A DNA stretch of 64,000 bases from Curtobacterium sp. MCBA15_012 (GTDB lineage: Bacteria > Actinomycetota > Actinomycetes > Actinomycetales > Microbacteriaceae): assembly GCF_001864935.2 (NCBI RefSeq), contig NZ_CP126267.1, positions 62,001-126,000 of the forward strand, in the 5' to 3' direction. The notes under the pieces were generated by a model. That model was given only the letters and a program-made list of their open reading frames with translations. It had not been told where the DNA came from and searched no databases. Shown piece by piece: positions 43,319 through 51,494 of this stretch (the first letter of the stretch is position 1; each line of letters begins with the position of its first letter). The position numbers and the translations under genes were made by a program.

Positions 43319-44040
43319 GCGTGGACCCGACCGCGCACGACCGCTACGCCGAGTGGGACGCCGCCTACGTGCTCGGCTCGCTGCCAGCCGACGAGCGGCT
43401 GGAGTACGAGCGGCACCTCGAGACGTGCGTGCGCTGCACCGCCGCCGTCGCCGAGTTGGTCGGCCTGCCCGGCCTCCTCGCCAAGCTCCCCGCCGACCAG
43501 GCGGTCGAGATCGCGGAGCCGGACGGGAGGCCCGACCCGCTCCCCGAGAGCAGCCTCGCCGCCGTCGCGCACCGCGTCCGCCACCGTCGGCGCCGTCGCC
43601 GGGTCTGGGTCGCCGCGACCGCGGGGCTCGCGGTCGTCGCCGCCGTGCTCGGCGGCCTCGCCGTCGGCACCGCCGGGGACCGCACCGGCTCGGTGCGCGC
43701 GGACGCGTCGCCCACCGCGACCGGACCGGGGGACCGGTACACGATGACCGGTTCGCAGGGGCTCGACGTCGACCTCGCGGTGAGCGGGGAGCAGTGGGGC
43801 ACACGCTTCGACTGGGGCTGCTCGTACGGCGGCAAGGAGTGGTCGGCGGACGGCTCGGTCATGTACGACCTCGTGGTCGTGCGGTCCGACGGGACGACGC
43901 AGACCGTGGCGACGTGGTCCGCCGCCGGGGCCGAGGCACGCGGGCTGTCGGCGTCGACCGACATCCCGCGCGACGACATCAGGAGCGTCCAGGTCCGGCT
44001 GCGCGGGGAGCAGGGCGCCCTCGCCGGCGTCTCCCTCTGA
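43315..44040 (+). CDS. Anti-sigma factor with zinc-type (ZAS) motif
   Basis: A 241-residue membrane anti-sigma. The N-terminal domain has the ZAS signature HLETCVRCTAAVAEL (His-x3-Cys-x2-Cys) that binds the sigma factor. A basic run (RHRRRRRR) precedes one membrane helix (VWVAATAGLAVVAAVLGGLAV), and about 115 residues lie outside the cell; this C-terminal part (MTGSQGLDVDLAVSGEQWGT, DIRSVQVRLRGEQGAL) is the DUF of RskA-like proteins. Such factors release sigma after a redox or proteolytic signal. Translationally coupled to the sigma gene. Confidence 0.9.
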   Translation: MSVDPTAHDRYAEWDAAYVLGSLPADERLEYERHLETCVRCTAAVAELVGLPGLLAKLPADQAVEIAEPDGRPDPLPESSLAAVAHRVRHRRRRRRVWVAATAGLAVVAAVLGGLAVGTAGDRTGSVRADASPTATGPGDRYTMTGSQGLDVDLAVSGEQWGTRFDWGCSYGGKEWSADGSVMYDLVVVRSDGTTQTVATWSAAGAEARGLSASTDIPRDDIRSVQVRLRGEQGALAGVSL

Positions 44041-44113
44041 CCCGCGCGGACCGGACTCGCGGGCGGACCGGAGCCGCGCGTGGACCGGACTCGCGCGCGG
44101 AGCGCATCCTCGC

Positions 44114-44135
44114 GCTGACCGGTCGACCGGTCAGC
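44114..44135. terminator. 22-bp perfect palindrome between convergent genes
   Basis: GCTGACCGGTC (44114-44124) is followed at once by its complement (44125-44135). It overlaps the last codons of the MarR-type gene. Just before it, three loose 25-30-bp repeats starting GGACCGGA fill the gap after the anti-sigma gene. Confidence 0.65.
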
Positions 44136-44604
44136 CCGCGACGGCCTCGTGCTCGTCCGGGCCGATCGCGTCCTCGAGGCGCGCACTGACGGACCGCAGC
44201 GTGTCCGCGTCCGTCCCCACGGGCCTCCAGAACAGCTCCTCGAGCGCCTCGGTGTGCGCGCGGATGCCGGCGAGCACCGCGCGCCGGCCGTCCGGGGTCA
44301 TCTCCACCCAGCTGCCGCGACCGTCGTGCGGGCAGTCGGCCCGGACGACGAGCCCGCGCGCGACCATGCGCGTGACCTGGTGGCTCACGCGCGACTTCTC
44401 CCAGCCGATGCCGCTCGAGATGTCGCGCACCCGTAGCTTGTGGTCGGGTGCGCGGTGCAGGCCGATCAGGATCTCGAACTCCGGGACCGAGATGCCGGCA
44501 CCCTCCTGCACGGCGTGGTCGAGCGCCCGGTCGAGTCGTCGCCAAGCATCGTGGTACGCGTCCCAGGTGGCCCAGTCGTGGCCGCCGTTGCCCTCCGTCG
44601 ACAT
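44131..44604 (-). CDS. MarR-family transcriptional regulator
   Basis: A 157-residue winged-helix regulator. The recognition part is LRVRDISSGIGWEKSRVSHQVTRMVARGLV and the wing DCPHDGRGSWVEMTPDGRR, as in the MarR family; long flanking helices form the dimer. ATG at 44604 follows TACGCT (44612-44617) by seven bases, a leaderless start. It is divergent from the giant PutA-like gene with 119 bases between the two starts, so it may repress that gene. Ligand unknown. Confidence 0.9.
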   Translation of the reverse strand: MSTEGNGGHDWATWDAYHDAWRRLDRALDHAVQEGAGISVPEFEILIGLHRAPDHKLRVRDISSGIGWEKSRVSHQVTRMVARGLVVRADCPHDGRGSWVEMTPDGRRAVLAGIRAHTEALEELFWRPVGTDADTLRSVSARLEDAIGPDEHEAVAG

Positions 44605-44723
44605 GCCGTTCAGCGTATCCACCAGCCGAGCGGTGCTCACCAGGATCATCCGCTCGGACGACCCGGACGGCTCGTCCAGGAGCCTCCGAGGTGGGGTCGG
44701 AGGGGCGGCATACGATCAGGGGC

Positions 44724-47700
44724 ATGCCGAGCGCGCGACTGCAGGACTGCACCGACGACGCCGTCGCCCTCGCGCGACGGTGGACTGCGGCGTCCGCTGC
44801 TCGCAAGACCGACCCGCGTGCCCTGCGCCTGGCCGAGGTCCTGCGTGACGAGCGCGGGCTGCACTTCACGCGGGCGTTCCTCGACCGCGTCGTCCGACCG
44901 GAGGACCCCCGGGTCGCCGCCCGGACGCTCGAGCAGCTCAGCCAGGACGTCCCGGAGCCGCTCGCCTGGTACCTGCGCGGTGCGGTGACGCTCGGCGGCG
45001 GCTTCGCGACGATGGCGCCGTGGGCCGTGGTGCCGACCGCGCGACGCATCCTCCGGCGTCTCGCGGGACACCTCGTCGTGGACGCGGCTCCCGCCAAGCT
45101 CGGGGGCGTGCTCGCGAAGGCAGCCGGGCCCGGTGCGCGACTCGACGTCACACCGCTCGGCGACGCCGTGCTCGGCACCGCGGAGAGCGACCGACGGCTC
45201 CAGGCGCTGTCGGAGCTGCTCGCCCGCGACGACGTCGACCAGGTCACCACGGCCGTCCGCGTCGTCGTGCCGCAGCTGTCGGCGTGGGCGTTCGACGAGA
45301 CCGTGGCCCGCGCCGTCGACCGCCTCGTGCCGCTGTACCGCACCGCCGTGTCCACCACCTCGTCCGGCCGCCCGGGGTCCGGCGTGACGCTCGAGGTCGG
45401 CGAACACCGCGACCTCGCCCTCACCGTCGCGGTCTTCCGCGCCGTGCTCGACCGTGACGAGTTCGCCGGGCTCGGCGGGACCCTCGTGCTGCCGACCTCG
45501 CTGCCCGACTCGGCGGGCGCGCTCGACGCGGTCACCGCCTGGGCCCAGGGGCGTCGTGCTCGCGGGGGTGCGCCCGTCACCGTGCGGATCGTCCGGGGCG
45601 CGGACGGCCCGCGGGAGCACGTCGACGCCGTCCTCCACGACCAGCCGCAGGCGACCTGGAGCAGCGCGCGCGACACCGACGCGGCGTGGCTCCGCCTGGT
45701 CGACGCGGCGCTCGACCCCGAGCGGGTCGACGCCGTCCGGATCGGTCTCGGTGCCGACGACCCGCTGCTGACCGCCGCCGCGTGGGTCCTGGCCCAGCGC
45801 CGCGGGGTGACCGACGGGGTGCACGTGTCGACCCTCCTCGGCACCCCGGGCCCCGCCGTCGACGCCGTCCGGGCCGACGTCGGGGACGTCGTCGTCTGCG
45901 TCCCCGTGGTCGACCCCGAGCGGTTCGACGCCGCGGTCCCGACCCTCGCCCGACGCCTGCGCGACCTCGCGACGGCACCCGACGGTCACGGCGACGCCGA
46001 CGCCGGTTCCGATGCCGATCGACTCCGGGACCTCGTCGCCGCCGCGGCCGCGACCGTCCCCGCGAGCCACCGGACGCAGGACCGCCGTGCCGACCCCGGG
46101 GCGCCCCGGTGGCAGGCGACCTTCGCGAACGTCCCCGACACCGATCCGTCGACCGCGGGCAACCGTGCGTGGGCGGCCGACCTGCTCGCCCGGGTGCCGC
46201 GGTCTCCGCTCGGCGTCCAGACGCTCCGCGCGGCCCGCACCGCCGATCGGTCGAAGCTCGAGCGGATCGTCGCCCGCACCGCGCTGGCCGGTGCGAACTG
46301 GGGTCGGCAGGACCCGTCCGACCGTGCCGAGCTGCTCGACCTCATCGCCCACGCGCTCGAGTCCCGGCGCACCGCGCTCGTCGAGGTCGCCGTCGCCGAG
46401 ACCGCGGCCACCCTGGCCGAGGCCGACGCCGACGTCAGCCGCGCGGTCGACCTGGCACACCACCACGCCGACGGTGCCCGACGGCTCGCGGAGCTCGACG
46501 GCGACGGCGGACGGTTCGTCCCGCCCCGGCTGACCGTGGTCCTGCCGTCGTGGGAGTCGCCCGTCTCGTCGCCCGCCGGCGGCGTCCTCGCAGCGATCGC
46601 CGCGGGCAGCGGGGTCGTCCTCAAGCCGGCACCGCGCGCGGGTCGGACGGGCGCGGTGCTCGCCGACGTGCTGTGGGACGCGGGCGTCCCGCACTCGCTG
46701 CTCCAGCTCGTCGCCATCGACGAGGACCAGCTCGGACGCGACCTCGTCGCGCACCCCGCGGTCGACCGTGTGCTCCTCACCGGCACCACCGACACCGCGC
46801 GCTCCTTCCGCTGGTGGCGGGCCGGCCTGCCGCTGAGCGCCGAGACCACGGCGACGAGCAGCATCGTCGTCACACCGACGGCCGACCTCGACCAGGCCGT
46901 GCAGGACGTCGTCACGTCGGCCTTCGGTCGTGCCGGGCAGCGCCGGACGTCGGCGTCGCTCGTCGTCCTCGTCGGCTCGGTCGGCGACAGCGAGCGCTTC
47001 CGTCGTCAGCTCGTCGACGCGACCCGCACGCTCCGCGTGGCCTGGCCGACGGACCCGTCCGCCCAGGTCGGTCCGCTCGTGGCCGAACCCGACGGAGCGG
47101 CCCGTCGGCACCTCACCGAGCTCGGCCCGGGGGAGTCCTGGCTCGTCCAGCCCGCCCCGCTCGACGACACCGGGAGGCTCTGGTCGCCCGGCATCCGCGA
47201 CGGCGTCCGCCCGGGCAGCGACCTGCACCAGACCGCGGCGCCGGTCCCCGTGCTCGGCATCGTGCGCACCGAGACCCTCGCCCAGGCGATCGCGGTGCAG
47301 AACGGCACCGACCACGGGCTCGCCGCCGGGCTGCAGGCCCTCGACCCGGACGAGATCGCCGAGTGGACCGCGAACGTCCAGGCCGGCGCGCTGTTCGTCA
47401 ACCGACCGACCACCGGCGCCAAGGTGCGTCGGCAGCCGCTCGGCGGGTGGAAGGCCTCGGCGGTCGGCCCGGGCACGCCGCCCGACGGCCCCCTCGCCCT
47501 CGCCGCCCTCGGCCGGTGGGAGCCGACGCCCCGCACGGTGCACAAGAGCATCCAGCTCACCGGGCTGTCCTCGCGCGTGACGGCCGTCGTCGAGGCCTCC
47601 CGGAGCGGCCTGTCCTTCGAGGAGTTCGACCACGTCCGCGCCGGCGCCCGCAGCGACGTGCGCGCCCGCGAGGCCGTCTTCGGGACCTCCCGCGACACCG

Positions 47701-48272
47701 CCGGGCTGGTGGTGGAGCGCAACGTGATCCGGTGGCGCCCGCAGTCGGTGGTCGTCCGGCACGCCGAGGGGTCGCCGACCGGTGACCTGGTCCGCACGCT
47801 CGTGGCCGCGACCGCCGCGCACGCCCACGTCCTGCTGAGCACCGCACGGCCGCTGCCGGGTCCCCTGACGCAGCTGCTCGCCTCGGCGCGCTCACCGCTC
47901 GACGTCGTGGACCACCTCGTCGAGTCCGACGACGAGTTCCTGCGCCGCGCCGCGTCCGGTGCCGTGTTCCAGCGCGACTGGGACGGCGACGAGGCACCGC
48001 AGGACGCGATCGACCTCGTGCTCGCGTCGGGGCAGGACCGCCCGTCCTCGTCGGCGTTCGGTGGCCCGGGCGCGCGGATCCGGCTCGTCGGCGGTGACCC
48101 GCTCCCGCTCGAGGAAGCCCTCGGCGCGAGTGTCGACGTCACCGTGCACGACGGACCCGTGGTGGAGTCGGGCTTCGTCGAGATGCTGCCGTACCTGCGC
48201 GAGCAGACGGTGTCGATCACGGCGCACCGCTTCGGCGACCTCGACCCCGACGTCGCGGCGCTGCGGGTCTGA
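44724..48272 (+). CDS. PutA-like proline dehydrogenase/P5C dehydrogenase homologue, degenerate catalytic sites
   Basis: About 1182 residues with the order PRODH domain (about 20-430), aldehyde dehydrogenase domain (about 480-980) and a C-terminal region as in long PutA proteins. PutA oxidises proline to glutamate. Here the ALDH nucleophile is lost: the usual GQ(K/R)CSA reads AGQRRTSA, with Arg at 741, and the AETGGKNAxxV loop reads AETTATSSIVV. Several PRODH residues are also changed (the Lys of VKIS and the Gln-Ala-Tyr strand; here VRVVVPQLS and LVLPTSLPDS). It is therefore probably not a working PutA. TACGAT at 44711-44716 is seven bases before the ATG. Confidence 0.82.
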   Translation: MPSARLQDCTDDAVALARRWTAASAARKTDPRALRLAEVLRDERGLHFTRAFLDRVVRPEDPRVAARTLEQLSQDVPEPLAWYLRGAVTLGGGFATMAPWAVVPTARRILRRLAGHLVVDAAPAKLGGVLAKAAGPGARLDVTPLGDAVLGTAESDRRLQALSELLARDDVDQVTTAVRVVVPQLSAWAFDETVARAVDRLVPLYRTAVSTTSSGRPGSGVTLEVGEHRDLALTVAVFRAVLDRDEFAGLGGTLVLPTSLPDSAGALDAVTAWAQGRRARGGAPVTVRIVRGADGPREHVDAVLHDQPQATWSSARDTDAAWLRLVDAALDPERVDAVRIGLGADDPLLTAAAWVLAQRRGVTDGVHVSTLLGTPGPAVDAVRADVGDVVVCVPVVDPERFDAAVPTLARRLRDLATAPDGHGDADAGSDADRLRDLVAAAAATVPASHRTQDRRADPGAPRWQATFANVPDTDPSTAGNRAWAADLLARVPRSPLGVQTLRAARTADRSKLERIVARTALAGANWGRQDPSDRAELLDLIAHALESRRTALVEVAVAETAATLAEADADVSRAVDLAHHHADGARRLAELDGDGGRFVPPRLTVVLPSWESPVSSPAGGVLAAIAAGSGVVLKPAPRAGRTGAVLADVLWDAGVPHSLLQLVAIDEDQLGRDLVAHPAVDRVLLTGTTDTARSFRWWRAGLPLSAETTATSSIVVTPTADLDQAVQDVVTSAFGRAGQRRTSASLVVLVGSVGDSERFRRQLVDATRTLRVAWPTDPSAQVGPLVAEPDGAARRHLTELGPGESWLVQPAPLDDTGRLWSPGIRDGVRPGSDLHQTAAPVPVLGIVRTETLAQAIAVQNGTDHGLAAGLQALDPDEIAEWTANVQAGALFVNRPTTGAKVRRQPLGGWKASAVGPGTPPDGPLALAALGRWEPTPRTVHKSIQLTGLSSRVTAVVEASRSGLSFEEFDHVRAGARSDVRAREAVFGTSRDTAGLVVERNVIRWRPQSVVVRHAEGSPTGDLVRTLVAATAAHAHVLLSTARPLPGPLTQLLASARSPLDVVDHLVESDDEFLRRAASGAVFQRDWDGDEAPQDAIDLVLASGQDRPSSSAFGGPGARIRLVGGDPLPLEEALGASVDVTVHDGPVVESGFVEMLPYLREQTVSITAHRFGDLDPDVAALRV

Positions 48273-48273
48273 C

Positions 48274-49035
48274 GTGGACCACGACGTGCCCGGCCCCGGC
48301 CCGTCGTCCGACCGGACGCGGGACATCGCCGTCGAGGGCCTGGTCAACGCCCGCGACCTCGGCGGGCTGCCCCGCCGCGACGGGTCCACGACGCCCTCGG
48401 GCCGCCTGTTCCGCTCGGAGAGCGTCGACCGGGTCACGTCGGACGGATGGCGGGCGGTGCACGACCTCGGCATCCGGACCGTGGTCGACCTGCGCGCGCC
48501 GTCCGAGACCGCGAAGGACAGCGGTGCCCGCCCGTCCTGGCTCACGACCGTGACGGTCGACCACGACGGCCTCGACGACGAGCCCGGTTTCTGGGAGCCG
48601 TTCTGGGAGTCCGGGATCGTGGGCACCCCGCTGTACTACGGGCAGCACCTGGCGCAGTTGCCCGAGCGGACCGGCGCCGTGCTCCGGGCGATCGTCGAGG
48701 CACCACCGGGCGGCGTGCTCTTCCACTGCGCCGGTGGTCGCGACCGCACGGGCATCGTCGCGCTCGTGCTGCTGTCCCTCGCCGACGTCGAGCCGGAGGC
48801 GATCGTCGCCGACCACCTCGCCACCGTCGCGAACGCGCCGGCCCTGTGGGCCAGCGTCGGCGTCCCCGACCCGGAGGGGCGCATCGAGGCGCTCTGCGCC
48901 GCCCACGGGACCACGGTCGAGGGCGCGTTCCGCGCCGCCCTCGACGGCTTCGACCTGCCTGCGTTCACCGCACGCTGCGGCGTGGACGACGCCGGACTGG
49001 AGGCCCTGCGCACGTTCCGTGCGCCGGTGACGTGA
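48274..49035 (+). CDS. Tyrosine-protein phosphatase, SidA/IphP-like
   Basis: A 253-residue phosphatase. The P-loop is FHCAGGRDRTGIVALV (HCxxGxxR, Cys nucleophile and Arg), and the N-terminal NARDLGGLPRRDG with RLFRSESVDRVTSDGW is the typical IphP-type start, followed by TVVDLRAPSE with the general acid region. Such enzymes remove phosphate from Tyr or Ser/Thr, or act on phosphoinositides in some actinobacteria. GTG at 48274 lies one base after the PutA-like gene's stop, so the two are co-transcribed. Confidence 0.9.
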   Translation: MDHDVPGPGPSSDRTRDIAVEGLVNARDLGGLPRRDGSTTPSGRLFRSESVDRVTSDGWRAVHDLGIRTVVDLRAPSETAKDSGARPSWLTTVTVDHDGLDDEPGFWEPFWESGIVGTPLYYGQHLAQLPERTGAVLRAIVEAPPGGVLFHCAGGRDRTGIVALVLLSLADVEPEAIVADHLATVANAPALWASVGVPDPEGRIEALCAAHGTTVEGAFRAALDGFDLPAFTARCGVDDAGLEALRTFRAPVT

Positions 49036-49062
49036 GTCGCGCCTCCCGTCCGGCGACCGGCG

Positions 49063-49269
49063 TCAGTCCTCGGTGGCCGCGCCGTCCTCGTCCTCGACCC
49101 CGGTCTCGTCCATGCGGTCGCGGAGGTGGTCGGCCATCGCCGCGGCGCCCTCGCCGCGGTGGTCGTGGTCGACCTGCTCGATGAGTCCGCGCAGCTTCTC
49201 GTGGTTCGTCGCCTCGTCGGCACCGTCCATGACGGGGCCGGTCTGGACGTTCTCGTCGTCGTTGCTCAT
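49063..49269 (-). CDS. Small acidic protein, 68 aa
   Basis: Sixty-eight residues with no hydrophobic segment, rich in Asp/Glu and His (EATNHEKLRGLIEQVDHDHR). A TAGCGT box (49277-49282) is seven bases before the ATG, which supports a real leaderless gene. No family recognised. Confidence 0.65.
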   Translation of the reverse strand: MSNDDENVQTGPVMDGADEATNHEKLRGLIEQVDHDHRGEGAAAMADHLRDRMDETGVEDEDGAATED

Positions 49270-49373
49270 GGCACGGACGCTACGCGGCGGGCGTGGGAGC
49301 GGACGGTGCCTGTGCGGTCTGCGCAGTTCCGTCCATCCCGAACCTTCCCACCCGGCGAACGAACCGGACCCCG

Positions 49374-50168
49374 TCAGTACTGAAGGGCGGCCCCACCTCG
49401 AAGTCGATCCAGGGCTACGTCGAAGGATTCGGTGCTGGCGACGGTGACCAGCAGGCGAAGATGCCAGCCTGCTCGACTCGGGTTCACCCGGTCGACTTGC
49501 GCTGTGATGATCTCTTCATCGAGCACGGGACCGACGAAGCGGGCGAGCCAGTCGGGCAGGTAACCCACTACGTGGTCGTCCTCGGTGAACACGAGCACTG
49601 CGCTCGGGTTGTAGCTGTTGCCGATCTCACGCCTGAGTCGAAGGTGGTCACCGGGCCGGATGCTGGCGAGCACCTTCTCGTGATCGGATGACGAGTACGG
49701 GTTCGTTCGCCCTTCTTGGGTCTGAACGGACTTCTTCTCGAAGTACCGCAGGCCGGACAGGAGCGTTCGACACGCCCAACCCTCTGCGGTTTCGTGCGGG
49801 ATCGGCGTCACCTGGAGAGTGTCGCCCTCAGAACCGCCGCCGGAACGCGAAAGCTGTTCCCAGGGCGTAGCGCTGTCCGGGTCGAGGTCGAGTCCTTCGA
49901 CGACTCTCCGAAAATCGTCGCGCGCCGGGTCCATCACGCGCTCGTGGAACAGCGGGAACAGTTCGTCACTCTCGTAGTGCTCGTCGAGGTCCCGGAACCC
50001 CATCAAGGGCCTGAAGCTCGCCTCGGTCTTCGCTGCGGGCAGATAGTCGAAGAAGTAGCGGTCCGCGTCGTACGAGAGCTTGGCCACCGGCACCATTGCC
50101 CTGTTCTCCGGTTTCTGCCAGAGGACGAGGAGCGTCGAAGTCGGAACACCGTCATGTCCACGGAGCAT
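49374..50168 (-). CDS. HIRAN-domain protein, partner of HipA-like kinase
   Basis: A 264-residue protein. The C-terminal third carries a HIRAN-like domain: GDHLRLRREIGNSYNPSAVL followed by VFTEDDHVVGYLPDWLARFV, matching the pattern EpxNpyDpxAxxV then GY(L/V)P. The N-terminal half (STLLVLWQKPENRAMVPVAK, FRPLMGFRDLDEHYESDELF, VMDPARDDFRRVVEGL) reads like the HipA N-subdomain-type region. GGAGG seven bases before the ATG lies within the end of the kinase gene; the two genes overlap by 17 bp. GC is near 55-58%. HIRAN domains bind DNA ends in other proteins; here a control or targeting role for the kinase is inferred. Confidence 0.7.
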   Translation of the reverse strand: MLRGHDGVPTSTLLVLWQKPENRAMVPVAKLSYDADRYFFDYLPAAKTEASFRPLMGFRDLDEHYESDELFPLFHERVMDPARDDFRRVVEGLDLDPDSATPWEQLSRSGGGSEGDTLQVTPIPHETAEGWACRTLLSGLRYFEKKSVQTQEGRTNPYSSSDHEKVLASIRPGDHLRLRREIGNSYNPSAVLVFTEDDHVVGYLPDWLARFVGPVLDEEIITAQVDRVNPSRAGWHLRLLVTVASTESFDVALDRLRGGAALQY

Positions 50169-51075
50169 GGCTGATCCTCCCTCTGTTGGTGCTCAATACT
50201 GCCGAGGCAAACGTACGAGCTACCTCTGACATGCCGTCCAGGTCCAGAACCCCACTGTCGAGATCCATTGAAGCGATCGAATCGACCATGGCAAGAAGCC
50301 GGTCTCGGCCAGTGGAGGAGCAACGATGGGACGCACGGACGGCAAGATCCAGGAGTGTTGTTCTTCGGTCACCGTCGAATCGCCCGGCGCGTCCACGCTC
50401 GACGAACCGAGAGATGCCTTCGGGCGCGCTCAGTATCGAAGCTCGGCGCTCGTCGGTGAGCTGGAAACCCATCGATGCGCCGAGGTCGTAGAGGGCAGCC
50501 AAGTGATCTCGCCCAGAGGGGTCTCGATTCCTGAGCACGGACCAGTTGTGCTCGTGTCGGTCTGTGTTCCCGATCAACGCGTCGAGGAGCAAGTAGGCGA
50601 CCATGACGTCCTGCGCTGAACAACCATCCCAGGAGACGGCGCCGGGTGGCACGTCGTACTCGGCGAGCGTCTCGATGACGTTGTCCAAACTGTGCCCTCG
50701 GGTTGCAGTCCGGTCGCGGTCGGAGCCCCGCGCAGTGACCCCAAGTGCGTCGAGCATGGCGAGCCGACCGGTGATCATGTCGAAGCCGATGGGCTGGACG
50801 TTCCGGACGATGACGCCGTCGACCCGATCACGACGTGCGAGTTCGGTCTCCGCGACGGGGAGGCCGAGATGCGATGCGACGCGCGCTGCGATGACCTCCG
50901 TGAAGTCCCCGGCCTGACGCGAACCATCCGCATGGTCGACGACTGCCTTGAAGAGCCAGTCGGATGCGGGATCATTGGAGCTCGCCTCCGGATGGCGGAG
51001 CCATTCCTTCTTCGTCGCGCCTCGCGGTTCGACGCGGACGTGCTCCCACCCGCTCACGTCGATGCGCCCCACCAT
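50152..51075 (-). CDS. HipA-like kinase
   Basis: A 307-residue protein with the HipA-like kinase fold. ATP-site lysine: DWLFKAVVDHADG; partner glutamate: GDFTEVIAARVASHLGLPV; catalytic loop: LLLDALIGNTDRHEHNWSVL with Asp and Asn; metal-binding DxG: LAALYDLGASMGF. HipA kinases phosphorylate tRNA synthetases or other targets and act as toxins. No HipB-type HTH antitoxin is nearby; the overlapping partner is a HIRAN protein. ATG at 51075 is chosen because the fold starts soon after it and CATGAT is six bases upstream. Low GC compared with flanks suggests horizontal transfer. Confidence 0.78.
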   Translation of the reverse strand: MVGRIDVSGWEHVRVEPRGATKKEWLRHPEASSNDPASDWLFKAVVDHADGSRQAGDFTEVIAARVASHLGLPVAETELARRDRVDGVIVRNVQPIGFDMITGRLAMLDALGVTARGSDRDRTATRGHSLDNVIETLAEYDVPPGAVSWDGCSAQDVMVAYLLLDALIGNTDRHEHNWSVLRNRDPSGRDHLAALYDLGASMGFQLTDERRASILSAPEGISRFVERGRAGRFDGDRRTTLLDLAVRASHRCSSTGRDRLLAMVDSIASMDLDSGVLDLDGMSEVARTFASAVLSTNRGRISHAPWT

Positions 51076-51155
51076 CAGCCCATCATGTCGGATATCTGGG
51101 GGTCGGGCATCGATGACGTGGGCGTGCTGCGGCGCATCGCGCCGTTCGGGTCGGG

Positions 51156-51494
51156 TCAGCGACGCCCGCGACCCACCGCCGCCACCTCGGCGACCGCGAG
51201 CACCACGGCGAGCACGGCCTGGCCGACCGCGAAGCGGCGGTACCCGGGAGCGATCGCGAGCGGGACCATCGTCGCGCCGTGCAGCACGTCCACGACCGCG
51301 CTGGCGGTGTGGGCCTCGGGCGAGCCGACCCGCGCCACGACCGTCGCCTGGCCGAGCTGCCGGACCGCGAGGACGCCGTGCAGTCCGCGGTGGACGGCGC
51401 CGCGTCGCCCGGCCAGCACGAGGTGCACGAGGCCGACGGCGACCCGGACGGCCTCGACCCCGCGGCGGACCGTAGGGGCTGCCCGGCGGCTCAC
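51156..51494 (-). CDS. Small membrane protein downstream of SDR
   Basis: A 112-residue protein with three or four weak membrane segments (VEAVRVAVGLVHLVLAG, SAVVDVLHGATMVPLAIAP and FAVGQAVLAVVLAVAEVAAV). The GTG at 51494 overlaps the SDR gene's stop (GTGA), so both are translated together. No family recognised; possibly a membrane partner of the SDR. Confidence 0.6.
   Translation of the reverse strand: MSRRAAPTVRRGVEAVRVAVGLVHLVLAGRRGAVHRGLHGVLAVRQLGQATVVARVGSPEAHTASAVVDVLHGATMVPLAIAPGYRRFAVGQAVLAVVLAVAEVAAVGRGRR

Noticed and set aside
44646..47828. A 1060-codon minus-strand open frame
   Set aside because: Shadow of the PutA-like gene; composition is Arg/Gly/Val repeats, no recognisable domain.
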